NCBI GenBank assembly: GCA_016794735.1
Contig: JAEUJK010000065.1
Location: 1-13,428 of the forward strand
From: Gemmatimonadota bacterium
Lineage (GTDB): Bacteria > Gemmatimonadota > Gemmatimonadetes > Gemmatimonadales > Gemmatimonadaceae
Direction: 5' to 3'
DNA length: 13,428 bases
Program-made: the position numbers and the translations under genes
Shown: positions 1 to 6,756 of the stretch, one piece after another
Numbering within the stretch: position 1 is the first letter of the stretch
How the letters are laid out: each line of letters opens with the position of its first letter
The notes under the pieces: model-generated
Database searches by the model: none
What the model was told of the DNA's origin: nothing
What the model saw: the letters and a program-made list of their open reading frames with translations, nothing else

Positions 1-9
1 ACCGACAAG

Positions 10-2142
10 CTACATCGCGGCCGGCTTGAGCCAGTGCGTGAACCACTGCCGCAGCCGACCGAGGCGGTCCACCAGGAGCCACGGCTCACCCGTGCGCGAC
101 AGGTCGTGCGTCGAGCGGGGATACCGCACCAGCTCCACCGGCGTCCCCTGCTTCTTGAGGCCGATGAACCATTGCTCGGCGTCCGTCATCGGCGTGCGGT
201 GATCCTCCTCCGACTGCACGATGAGCGTCGGGGTCTTCACGCGGCGGATGTAGCGGATCGGGGACAACGTGTCGTACATGACCGGGTTGTCCCACGGCTT
301 GCCCATGAACTCGAACTCGGTGAGTCCCTGCGCGTCGGAGGTGCCGTACCACGACCACCAGTTCGAGATCATGCGATCGGCTTGCGCCGCCTTGAAGCGG
401 TTGGTCTTGGCCGTCACCCACGCGGTCATCACACCGCCGTACGACCCGCCGGTGACTCCCATGCGCGTGGAGTCCACATCCGGGCGACGCGCGACGATGT
501 CCATGGCCTTCATCAGGTCCTGGTAGTCCTCGGCAAACCACCGCCCGCGGGTCGCGTAGGTGAACTTGGCACCGTAGCCTGACGAGCCGCGCGGATTGGT
601 AAACAAGACGAACATCCCGGCCCCGGCGAGGTTCTGGAACTCGTCGAACCAGTTCTCACCGTACGCGGAGTGCGGTCCGCCGTGGATGTAGAGCACCGCT
701 GGGTACTTTCGCCCCGGTTGGTACCCGTGGGGCTTCATCAGCCACCCCTCGATCTCCAGGTTGCCCACGCTCGTGTACGTGAAGCGCTCGGCGTCAGAGA
801 AGGCGACCTCGGCGCGCAGGGCGTCGTTGAACCCCGTGAGCTTGCGCTCGACCGAGCCATCGGCACCGGCAATGTAGAGTTCTGTCGGCTTGTCCATGCT
901 CGTCGCCACGTAGGCGACCCGCTGGCCGGCCGCATCGCTCGTGAAGCCACTGAGGCGACGGCGCCCCCCGATGACCTCGCGAATCTGCTTCGTCGCCGGA
1001 TCCACGATGTGATAGCCGGAACGCCCACCGATGGCGGCCCACATGGCGATCTTGCCGTCGGGACGCCACGCGTACCCATCGGGCTCGTAGAGCCACTCGC
1101 CGAGAAGGTTGGTCGGCGAGCCACCAGCAACCGGCACGACGTAGAGCCGCTGCGAGGTCACGCGCGTGGGTGAGGCGATGAACGAGATCCACTGCCCGTC
1201 CGGCGACCAGGCGAGGTCGCCTTCGCTCCCCATCGCACTCGTCAGGCGGCGCGGCGTGCCACCGCCAACCGGGATGATGAAGATGTCGGAGTCGTTGCGC
1301 GGCGCCTCGTCGCGGCGCGCGTCGTACGGCAGTTCGGCGAGCGAGTCCCGCTCCGCCTCGACCACCGAGTCGGGGCGCATCGCCGGATCCGCCGTGAAGG
1401 CGATCCACTGGCCATCCGGCGACACGACCGCGGCGCGGCGCGAATACACCGTGCTGTCGATCATCCGCTTCTTCGATCCCTCGGCGAACGACTGCATCCA
1501 CACCTGCGTGGGGCGATAGACGCGGGCCTCACGCGGGCCCGGGAGGAAGCCGGGGCCGTTGGACTTGTAACGCATCTCGGTGATGTGCCGCCCGTCGAAC
1601 CGCTTGGGATCGAGCGGCTGCGTGATGGAGCCATACGGCGGCCTCGCCATGGGCTGCATGGCGGTGAAGGCGTCGGTCTTCGTCGCGGTGTCGCCGCTCG
1701 TCGCTTCGCTCCAGACCGCAAACGACTTGTCGCGCGGCAACGAACCATCAGGGAACCGATCGACCTCCACCGCTTCGCCGCCGGGCTGGTCCATCCGGAT
1801 CCCCCACGTGCGCGCGCGAGAACCCGGTCGCTGGGACGAGAACAGCAGCCATGCCCCGTCCGGAGACCAACGCGGTGCGGAGCTCTCGTAGCCACTGCTG
1901 GTGAAGCGCTGCGGGGCGCCGCCGTCGGCACCAACGACCCACACCTCGCTGTGCCGTCGGTTCTCCGCCTCGCGCACCGTGGTCACGGTGAAGGCGATGC
2001 GCTTGCCGTCGGGTGACATGGCCGGTGATCCGACGGTGACCACCTTGTACCAGTCCGCTGGGGTGAAGGCGCGTCCCTGGGCCTGGATCGCGGTGGCGCC
2101 CAGGAGGGCAATGGCAGCGGTTGCGAAGCGACGTACGGGCAT
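10..2142 (-). CDS. Exported S9 family peptidase (prolyl oligopeptidase / acylaminoacyl-peptidase type)
   Basis: A 710-residue serine peptidase predicted to cut short peptides outside the cytoplasm. Residues 1-22 form a signal peptide (basic MPVRR start, hydrophobic core, then AIQAQ). Residues about 38-440 carry repeated SPDG-type TolB/WD40-like blades (SPDGKRIAF, WSPDGAWLL, SPDGQWIAF, WSPDGQWIS), the beta-propeller that gates the active site in this family. The C-terminal alpha/beta-hydrolase domain (about 455-705) has the nucleophile motif GGSYGG with Ser567, Asp647 in SEEDHRTP and His679 in STHD, so the catalytic triad is complete. An oxyanion-type YIHGGP lies at 485-490. The reading frame stays open upstream to about 2436, but I chose the ATG at 2142 because the signal peptide starts there, GGAGAA lies 6 nt upstream, and a longer start would overlap the divergent ATPase gene. 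Peptide specificity (dipeptidyl versus acylaminoacyl) cannot be told from sequence alone. Confidence 0.95.
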   Translation of the reverse strand: MPVRRFATAAIALLGATAIQAQGRAFTPADWYKVVTVGSPAMSPDGKRIAFTVTTVREAENRRHSEVWVVGADGGAPQRFTSSGYESSAPRWSPDGAWLLFSSQRPGSRARTWGIRMDQPGGEAVEVDRFPDGSLPRDKSFAVWSEATSGDTATKTDAFTAMQPMARPPYGSITQPLDPKRFDGRHITEMRYKSNGPGFLPGPREARVYRPTQVWMQSFAEGSKKRMIDSTVYSRRAAVVSPDGQWIAFTADPAMRPDSVVEAERDSLAELPYDARRDEAPRNDSDIFIIPVGGGTPRRLTSAMGSEGDLAWSPDGQWISFIASPTRVTSQRLYVVPVAGGSPTNLLGEWLYEPDGYAWRPDGKIAMWAAIGGRSGYHIVDPATKQIREVIGGRRRLSGFTSDAAGQRVAYVATSMDKPTELYIAGADGSVERKLTGFNDALRAEVAFSDAERFTYTSVGNLEIEGWLMKPHGYQPGRKYPAVLYIHGGPHSAYGENWFDEFQNLAGAGMFVLFTNPRGSSGYGAKFTYATRGRWFAEDYQDLMKAMDIVARRPDVDSTRMGVTGGSYGGVMTAWVTAKTNRFKAAQADRMISNWWSWYGTSDAQGLTEFEFMGKPWDNPVMYDTLSPIRYIRRVKTPTLIVQSEEDHRTPMTDAEQWFIGLKKQGTPVELVRYPRSTHDLSRTGEPWLLVDRLGRLRQWFTHWLKPAAM

Positions 2143-2148
2143 GTGAGG

Positions 2149-2154
2149 TTCTCC
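2149..2154 (-). promoter_or_regulatory. Ribosome binding site of the S9 peptidase
   Basis: On the minus strand GGAGAA sits 6 nt before the ATG at 2142. It decides the start in a frame that is otherwise open for about 300 bases further upstream. Confidence 0.75.
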
Positions 2155-2199
2155 GAGTGTCTTTCGGGGCGCCGGTGGCGGCGCGGGAATGTATGCTCG

Positions 2200-3003
2200 A
2201 TGATCCACCTGCATAGTATCACGCGACGCACGGCTGAGGTCAGCGAACAGCGGTTCCCCTTCTCCGTCCCCGTGGTGCGCGAGCTCGCCCGCCTCGAGTT
2301 CACCGCGCCGGTCACCTTCTTTGTCGGGGAGAATGGCTCCGGGAAATCCACGATCCTCGAGGCCATCGCGGCGGCTGCTGGGCTCCCCTCGGTTGGCTCC
2401 CACGACGTCAAGCACGACCCGACCCTTGCGGCCCAACGCGAACTCGCCGACGTGTTGCGCCTCTCATGGGCCCGCAAGGCGACACGCGGGTTCTTCCTCC
2501 GCGCCGAGGACTTCTTCGGGTTCACGCGATCGGTGGCGAAGATGCGTGCGGAGCTGCTCGCAGAACTCGACGAAGTCGCGGTGGACTACGCGTCCGCGTC
2601 GCCAAAGGCCCGCGAGCTCCGGGAGGGCCCGATACGCACCTCCCTCCACGAGATGGAGCGACGCTACGGCGCGGACCTGGACGCCAATTCGCACGGGCAG
2701 AGTTTCCTCACCCTGTTCAAGGCCCGCTTCGTGCCCGGTGGCCTGTACCTGCTCGACGAACCCGAGGCGCCGCTGTCCCCGCAAAGCCAGTTGGGGCTCA
2801 TGGCCATGATGAAGGAAATGGTGGCGCAGGACGCGCAGTTCATCGTGGCAACGCATTCGCCCATCCTGCTGGCATTCCCCGACGCGACCATCTACTCCTT
2901 CGACGTGACGCCGGTCGCCGCGGTTCCCTACGCCGACCTCGAACACGTAAACCTCACGCGCGACTTCCTCACCGCCCCCGACCGCTTCCTCCGCCACCTG
3001 TGA
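2200..3003 (+). CDS. AAA family ATPase, ABC-like predicted ATPase
   Basis: A 267-residue soluble ABC-class ATPase without membrane segments. It has Walker A GENGSGKST (43-51), a signature-like SHGQS (164-168), Walker B LYLLDEPEAPLSP (182-193, with Asp186 and catalytic Glu187) and an H-loop at VATHS (His219). The segment between Walker A and the signature is short, without the long coiled coil of SMC or RecF proteins. This fits the stand-alone predicted ATPases of the COG3910 type, whose role is not well defined. I chose the ATG at 2200 because it precedes the conserved FPFSVPVVREL segment; an in-frame GTG at 2143 would abut the divergent gene. No strong ribosome binding site is visible. Its stop overlaps the start of the next gene, so it is the probable first gene of a coupled operon. 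It could act as a regulator or repair-type ATPase; the sequence does not say which. Confidence 0.88.
   Translation: MIHLHSITRRTAEVSEQRFPFSVPVVRELARLEFTAPVTFFVGENGSGKSTILEAIAAAAGLPSVGSHDVKHDPTLAAQRELADVLRLSWARKATRGFFLRAEDFFGFTRSVAKMRAELLAELDEVAVDYASASPKARELREGPIRTSLHEMERRYGADLDANSHGQSFLTLFKARFVPGGLYLLDEPEAPLSPQSQLGLMAMMKEMVAQDAQFIVATHSPILLAFPDATIYSFDVTPVAAVPYADLEHVNLTRDFLTAPDRFLRHL
2215..2244 (-). promoter_or_regulatory. Possible promoter of the S9 peptidase gene
   Basis: Read on the minus strand, CTGACC (2239-2244) and GATACT (2215-2220) are separated by 18 bp and each match four of six bases of the sigma70-type -35 and -10 boxes. The implied transcript would have a leader of about 65 nt. 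The boxes lie inside the 5' end of the divergent ATPase gene, so this is only a pattern match. Confidence 0.3.
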
Positions 3004-4010
3004 CCGACCTCCCGGCAACTCCCTTTACCCGCCATGCGGGCGTCGCACTTCCGGTCATCTGCGGCCCCATGTACCCCTGCAGCAATCCGGAGTTGGTGGG
3101 TGCGGTGTCGGCGGCCGGCGGGCTCGGGATCTTCCAGCCCATCTCGCTCACGTATGTGCACGGGCACGAGTTTGCGGACGGCGTGCGCCTCATGCAGCGG
3201 CTGGCCGGCGGGCGCCCGATCGGCATGAATGCCCTCATCGAGGCCAGCTCGCGCACCTACCACGAGAAGATGGTCCGCTGGGTGAACGAGGCGCTGGAAC
3301 TCGGTGTGCGTTTCTTCCTCACGTCGCTGGGCAACCCGCGCTGGGTGGCCGACGTGGTGCACGCCGCGGGCGGTGTGGTCTATCACGACGTGACCGAACT
3401 CAAGTGGGGCCGGAAGGGCGCCGACGGTGGGGTGGATGGACTCGTCGCGGTGAACCGCCGCGCGGGTGGCCACGCGGGCTCGCGGACCGCGGAGGCGCTC
3501 TTCGACGAACTGGCGCCGCTGGGGCTTCCCCTCGTTTGTGCCGGTGGACTCGGCACCCCGGCCGACGTCGTGCGGGCACTTTCCATCGGCTACGCGGCGG
3601 CGCAGCTGGGAACGCGGTTCATCGCCACCACCGAGTGCAGCGCACACCCGCGCTACAAGCAGGCGATCGTTGATGCCCGTGAAGACGAGATCGTCCTCAC
3701 CGAACGCCTGACCGGTGTGCCTGTCGCCGTGATCAACACGCCGTACATCCAGCGCATGGGATTGCGCGCCGGCCCGCTCGCCCGCTGGATGCTGCGCGGA
3801 CGACGCACCAAGCACTGGATGCGGACGATCTATGCGTTCCGCTCTGTACTGGCACTCAAGGCATCGAACAGCCGCGGCGACATCCAGAAAGACTATTGGC
3901 AGGCTGGTCGCAGCGTCGCGGGGATCGACGCCGTTGTGCCGGTCGCCGACGTGATGCGCGAGATGCGCCACGCCCTTGCCGCTGCCCAACTCTCCTCAGG
4001 TATCGCATGA
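3000..4010 (+). CDS. Nitronate monooxygenase-like FMN-dependent TIM-barrel protein
   Basis: A 336-residue cytoplasmic protein of the nitronate monooxygenase / 2-nitropropane dioxygenase family. These FMN enzymes oxidise alkyl nitronates such as propionate 3-nitronate; related members include enoyl-reductase-like proteins. Visible features are the N-terminal VICGPMYPCSNPELVGAVSAAGGLG (positions about 19-43, quoted in part as PVICGPM and SAAGGLG), the GGH motif with putative catalytic His158, the FMN phosphate-binding AGGLGTPADV (181-190), and GTRFIATTECSAHPRYK (204-220) in the usual place. The GTG start at 3000 was chosen because the conserved domain begins about ten residues later and the GTG overlaps the ATPase stop (GTGA), which implies translational coupling. 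The next ATG at 3069 would cut off the first strand. The C-terminal part after residue 250 is longer than the core barrel and rich in Arg and Trp. The substrate is unknown; the family call is firmer than the reaction. Confidence 0.88.
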   Translation: MTDLPATPFTRHAGVALPVICGPMYPCSNPELVGAVSAAGGLGIFQPISLTYVHGHEFADGVRLMQRLAGGRPIGMNALIEASSRTYHEKMVRWVNEALELGVRFFLTSLGNPRWVADVVHAAGGVVYHDVTELKWGRKGADGGVDGLVAVNRRAGGHAGSRTAEALFDELAPLGLPLVCAGGLGTPADVVRALSIGYAAAQLGTRFIATTECSAHPRYKQAIVDAREDEIVLTERLTGVPVAVINTPYIQRMGLRAGPLARWMLRGRRTKHWMRTIYAFRSVLALKASNSRGDIQKDYWQAGRSVAGIDAVVPVADVMREMRHALAAAQLSSGIA

Positions 4011-5323
4011 CACGTTCCTGGATTCTCGCCAGCCTGCTCGCCACGGCCCTGCAGGCGCAGGCCCCGACCCTCGCCATCGTCGGCGGCCGCATCATCGATG
4101 GGTACGGCGGCCCACCGATCGAGAATGGCGTCATCCTCGTGAGCGGCGAGCGGATCACGCGTGTCGGGCGCGAAGGCGACGTGCCGGTGCCTGCTGGCAC
4201 CACCGTCGTCGACGCGAACGGCATGACGGTGATGCCAGGCCTGATCGACATGCACGTCCACCTCCACATCCTCGGCCACGGGGATTACAAGCGGTGGGAC
4301 GAGTTGTATGGCACCCGCGATGCCACGGTGGTGATGCCGATTGCGGCGCGGCAGCTGCTCAACGCCGGGGTGACGACGGCCCGCGACCTCGGCGCCCGCC
4401 TCGACGACATCCTCGCGGTGAAGCGCCGCATCGCCGCCGGCGAGATCCCCGGCCCTCGGTTGTTTGTCTCCGGCCCGTTCATCCAGCACGCCCCGTACGA
4501 GGAATACGAGAAGGACTTCCGCTGGGGCGTGAATGGCGCCGAGGACGCGCGCACGAAGGTCCAGCGCATCATCGACGCCGGCGTGGACTTCATCAAGCTC
4601 ATCGACCAGGACCAGATGACGCGTGAGGAAGTGCGTGCCGTGGTGGAGACCGCGCACCGCAACGGCAAGCCCGTGGTGGCTCACGCCCACCGCATGGACG
4701 AAATCCGGGTGGGACTCGATGCCGGCGTGGACGGCTTCGAGCACACCGGCCTCGGCACCGCACCGGGGTATGCGCCGGACGTGCTGCAGCGCCTGCGTGA
4801 GCGGAACAGCGGCCTCTACTGGACCCCGACACTGTCGCCGCTCTACACACTGTACGAAACCGGTACGCTCTTTCCCGAGCGCCTCGACGATCCCTCGTGG
4901 CGCATGTTCATGCCCCCGGAGATGGCCACCGAGATCCGGCGGTCCCTGGGCGCCATCACCCAACTGCCCTACTACGCACTCTTCCCCTCGCGCATTCCCA
5001 TCCTCCCGCAGAAGTTTGCCCAACTACGCGAAGCGGGGGTGCGGATGATGATCGGCACCGATGCGGGAATCCCGGCGATGTTCCATGGCGACGCGACGTG
5101 GCGCGAGATGGTGAAGTGGCGCGAGCTGGGCGTCCCACCCATGGAGATCTTGCAGTCGGCAACCTTGTGGCCTGCCCGCTTCCTCCGCGCCGAGGACCGG
5201 ATCGGCGTCCTTGCTGCCGGCCGTTATGCCGACATCATCCTTGTCCGCGGCGATCCACTCCTGGACATGACCGTGATGCGCGACGTCCGCGCGGTCTTCC
5301 AGGGGGGAAAGCGCATTCGCTAA
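4007..5323 (+). CDS. Exported metal-dependent amidohydrolase (imidazolonepropionase / prolidase-like)
   Basis: A 438-residue amidohydrolase-superfamily enzyme that would hydrolyse an amide, peptide or cyclic imide bond outside the cytoplasm. Residues 1-19 (MTRSWILASLLATALQAQA) look like a signal peptide. After the small beta domain with VVDANGMTVMPGLIDMHVHLH, the metal ligands appear in the expected order: His83 and His85 (HVH), a candidate carboxylated Lys197 (DFIKLID), His226/His228 (VVAHAHR), His246 (GFEHTG) and Asp352 (IGTDAG). The C-terminal G-RYADIILVRGDPL segment is typical of the superfamily. The ATG at 4007 overlaps the previous stop (ATGA), and AGG lies 6 nt upstream at 3998-4000. 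The frame stays open further upstream, but only this start gives the signal peptide. Xaa-Pro dipeptidase-like, organophosphate-acid-anhydrolase-like and imidazolonepropionase-like members all share these motifs, so the substrate is open. Export is shared with the divergent S9 peptidase. Confidence 0.93.
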   Translation: MTRSWILASLLATALQAQAPTLAIVGGRIIDGYGGPPIENGVILVSGERITRVGREGDVPVPAGTTVVDANGMTVMPGLIDMHVHLHILGHGDYKRWDELYGTRDATVVMPIAARQLLNAGVTTARDLGARLDDILAVKRRIAAGEIPGPRLFVSGPFIQHAPYEEYEKDFRWGVNGAEDARTKVQRIIDAGVDFIKLIDQDQMTREEVRAVVETAHRNGKPVVAHAHRMDEIRVGLDAGVDGFEHTGLGTAPGYAPDVLQRLRERNSGLYWTPTLSPLYTLYETGTLFPERLDDPSWRMFMPPEMATEIRRSLGAITQLPYYALFPSRIPILPQKFAQLREAGVRMMIGTDAGIPAMFHGDATWREMVKWRELGVPPMEILQSATLWPARFLRAEDRIGVLAAGRYADIILVRGDPLLDMTVMRDVRAVFQGGKRIR

Positions 5324-5329
5324 GCCACC

Positions 5330-5644
5330 ATGCTGCTCGAGATTCGCGAGATCAGCCGGAAGACGCCGACCGACGGCCGGCTCGACATCACGCCCGGCAC
5401 GTTCCGTCGCCTCCAGGTCATCGGGGAGGCGCTCCACGGGCGCGTGGGAGAGCATCGTGCCCCCGCACGCCTGGACCGGATGGCGTGCCGCAAGTGCTCC
5501 ACGCACGGGGAGGAAGGCGGAGAGCACCTCTTCATTGTCTCCGACGCCTATCGCGAGCTCGTACCCGGTGAGTCCTGTGTGATCGAGCTCGCCGACGATG
5601 CGGTCACCGTCGAGGTCTCACGCCCGCATTCGCTGACGCCTTAA
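5330..5644 (+). CDS. Small conserved-looking protein of unknown function with CxxC
   Basis: A 104-residue protein I do not recognise. It begins 6 bp after the amidohydrolase stop on the same strand, so it is probably the last gene of that operon. No clear ribosome binding site is visible directly upstream. The centre has Cys53-x2-Cys56 with His59 and His66 close by (MACRKCSTHG..EH), which could bind zinc or another metal. The N-terminal half alternates beta-like strands and charged turns. After a loop the end reads VPGESCVIELADDAVTVEVSRP, which looks beta-rich. There is no signal peptide or membrane segment. Codon use matches its neighbours, and the frame ends exactly where the convergent regulator gene ends, both of which support a real gene. 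Other possibilities are a partner or regulator of the upstream enzymes. Confidence 0.7.
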   Translation: MLLEIREISRKTPTDGRLDITPGTFRRLQVIGEALHGRVGEHRAPARLDRMACRKCSTHGEEGGEHLFIVSDAYRELVPGESCVIELADDAVTVEVSRPHSLTP

Positions 5645-6432
5645 GACGCCTCGCGCTGCGCCCCCGCGCCAACCAGTTCACGCTTGAATGCGTGCAGGAT
5701 GCAGCGCAGGCCACCGTTCTCGCGCACCTCACCGGTGCGCAGCCCGGTGTATCGCTTGACCATATTGCGCATCGAGTTGCCCGAGGGAAAGTCGAGCATC
5801 AGGGCGACCTGCTCAACACTCCTGCCCGGGTCCTCCAGCATCTGCGCCGAGATGAGCAAACGACACCAGGCGATGACGGTACTCGGCGTCGGCAGGCCAG
5901 CGGAGCTGAGCCGGTCGACGAGTGTCTTGCGATGCACGTTGAGTCCGGCCGCGACTTCCTCGACGGTGAGCGCTCGTCGACCGTTCTCGAGGCAGTACCG
6001 GATCATGGACGCGACGTTGGGCGGCACCAATTCGGCCAGCTCGTCGTACACCGCGAGCGCTGAGCGTCGGTTCACGGCCTCACGCAGCGAGGTCTCGAGA
6101 CGGCCACGCACGTCATCGAGGTCGCGGAGCACCAGCTCGCTCACACCGGCCTTGGCAAACTCGAGCATGTCCCTGGAGGCGAGCGGCGACATCACCCAGT
6201 AGAGCATCACGGGGACGCTAGGGAAGTCGGCCGTGAGCCGCCTCACCGTCTGCAGCGTGCTGTTGCCCCAGGGGTCCCGCATGTCGACCACGGCGACCTC
6301 GGCGAGCCCGTTCTCCGCGAGTGCGAGGAGTTCGGAGGGACGATCACACACGTGAAGGTGACCCCACCCCCTCACGGCCTCTGCCAGCCGCAGCCGTGAC
6401 GTACTGTCCCAGACGAGGGCGCCGACAATCAT
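5641..6432 (-). CDS. AraC-like transcriptional regulator with degenerate receiver-like N-terminal domain
   Basis: A 263-residue DNA-binding regulator. The C-terminal third carries two helix-turn-helix segments of the AraC/XylS layout: LTVEEVAAGLNVHRKTLVDRL (about 155-175) and RSVEQVALMLDFPSGNSMRNMVKRYTG (about 204-230, quoted in part as RSVEQVALMLDF). Residues 1-118 alternate strands and helices like a CheY fold. Asp50 in VAVVDMRDP sits where a phosphoacceptor would be. The usual paired acidic residues at the first strand are reduced to one (VWDS), and the conserved Lys after the fifth strand appears replaced (SELVLRD), so phosphotransfer may not occur. The ATG at 6432 was taken as the only reasonable start; no strong ribosome binding site precedes it. 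It is divergent from the repeat lipoprotein gene across a 138-bp region with inverted repeats, so that gene or its own promoter is a natural target (inferred). Confidence 0.82.
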   Translation of the reverse strand: MIVGALVWDSTSRLRLAEAVRGWGHLHVCDRPSELLALAENGLAEVAVVDMRDPWGNSTLQTVRRLTADFPSVPVMLYWVMSPLASRDMLEFAKAGVSELVLRDLDDVRGRLETSLREAVNRRSALAVYDELAELVPPNVASMIRYCLENGRRALTVEEVAAGLNVHRKTLVDRLSSAGLPTPSTVIAWCRLLISAQMLEDPGRSVEQVALMLDFPSGNSMRNMVKRYTGLRTGEVRENGGLRCILHAFKRELVGAGAQREAS

Positions 6433-6462
6433 GGTGATTGGAAAATCCCGTGACCGAAAAGG

Positions 6463-6475
6463 TTACACCATGTAA
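6463..6475. repeat. Inverted repeat TTACA-CCA-TGTAA, possible operator
   Basis: Perfect 5-bp arms with a 3-bp spacer, 31 bp upstream of the regulator's ATG and about 45 bp upstream of the -10-like box of the lipoprotein gene. It is AT-richer than its surroundings. It could be a binding site for the adjacent AraC-like regulator, but such sites are often direct rather than inverted, and short palindromes arise by chance. Confidence 0.35.
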
Positions 6476-6499
6476 GGGTGGTGCCCATTGGGTGTCGGT

Positions 6500-6513
6500 G
6501 CGGGCATCCCCGC
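6500..6513. repeat. Inverted repeat GCGGG-CATC-CCCGC upstream of a -10-like box
   Basis: Perfect 5-bp arms with a 4-bp spacer, ending 5 bp before the TATACT box at 6519-6524 and so lying where a -35 box would be. It could be an operator or chance in GC-rich DNA. Confidence 0.3.
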
Positions 6514-6518
6514 GCCGC

Positions 6519-6524
6519 TATACT
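6519..6524 (+). promoter_or_regulatory. -10-like box of the repeat lipoprotein gene
   Basis: TATACT matches five of six bases of the sigma70 -10 consensus and stands out in GC-rich sequence. It would start transcription near 6531, giving a leader of about 40 nt. No good -35 box is found 16-18 bp upstream, which would be compatible with an activator-dependent promoter. Confidence 0.45.
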
Positions 6525-6558
6525 CGCCCCCGAGCACGTACACCTCTCAACCACCGAC

Positions 6559-6563
6559 GAGGA
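6559..6563 (+). promoter_or_regulatory. Ribosome binding site of the repeat lipoprotein gene
   Basis: GAGGA lies 7 nt before the ATG at 6571. This strong match and ideal spacing is one of the main reasons to accept the very short reading frame as a gene. Confidence 0.7.
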
Positions 6564-6570
6564 CCCCCAA

Positions 6571-6756
6571 ATGAACCGCTTCACCCGTTTCGCCGCTTTC
6601 GCTGTCGCTGCCGCCGGTCTCGCCGCCTGCTCGTCCCCGATGGAGCCGACGGCGAAGTGCGATGCGAAGGCTCCGGAATGCACCAACGTGAACTTCGTCA
6701 ACCCGAACGTGAACTTCGTGAATCCGAACGTGAATTTCGTCAACCCGAACGTGTAA
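6571..6756 (+). CDS. 61-residue lipoprotein-like peptide with three C-terminal VNFVNPN repeats
   Basis: I do not recognise this gene. The N-terminus (MNRFTRFAAFAVAAAGLAAC) is a good lipoprotein signal peptide with lipobox LAAC, so mature protein would begin at Cys20 and be about 42 residues long. After a short linker (SSPMEPTAKCDAKAPECT, two further cysteines at 30 and 37 that could pair) the protein consists only of three perfect copies of VNFVNPN followed by a final Val. The 21-bp DNA units (6688-6708, 6709-6729, 6730-6750) differ at three codons, all synonymous. A strong ribosome binding site (GAGGA) and a TATACT box precede it. It is divergent from an AraC-like regulator, and its last 17 bp overlap the 3' end of the convergent TPR gene. 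It could be a surface adhesin-like lipopeptide, an assembling repeat peptide or a precursor of a processed peptide; none of these is shown by the sequence. Confidence 0.75.
   Translation: MNRFTRFAAFAVAAAGLAACSSPMEPTAKCDAKAPECTNVNFVNPNVNFVNPNVNFVNPNV
6688..6750 (+). repeat. Three tandem 21-bp units encoding VNFVNPN
   Basis: Three direct in-frame repeats with no spacers. Differences are GTC/GTG (Val) and AAC/AAT (Asn, at two positions), so the encoded heptad is unchanged. The third unit runs into the last codons of the convergent TPR gene on the other strand. Confidence 0.95.

Noticed and set aside
2143..2436. N-terminal extension of the S9 peptidase
   Set aside because: It would overlap the divergent ATPase gene, and the signal peptide and ribosome binding site both place the start at 2142.
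3893..5023. Long minus-strand frame opposite the amidohydrolase
   Set aside because: Antisense shadow; all amidohydrolase metal ligands are on the plus strand.
6688..6750. CRISPR-like array
   Set aside because: Only three contiguous 21-bp units with no spacers; they are in-frame coding repeats.
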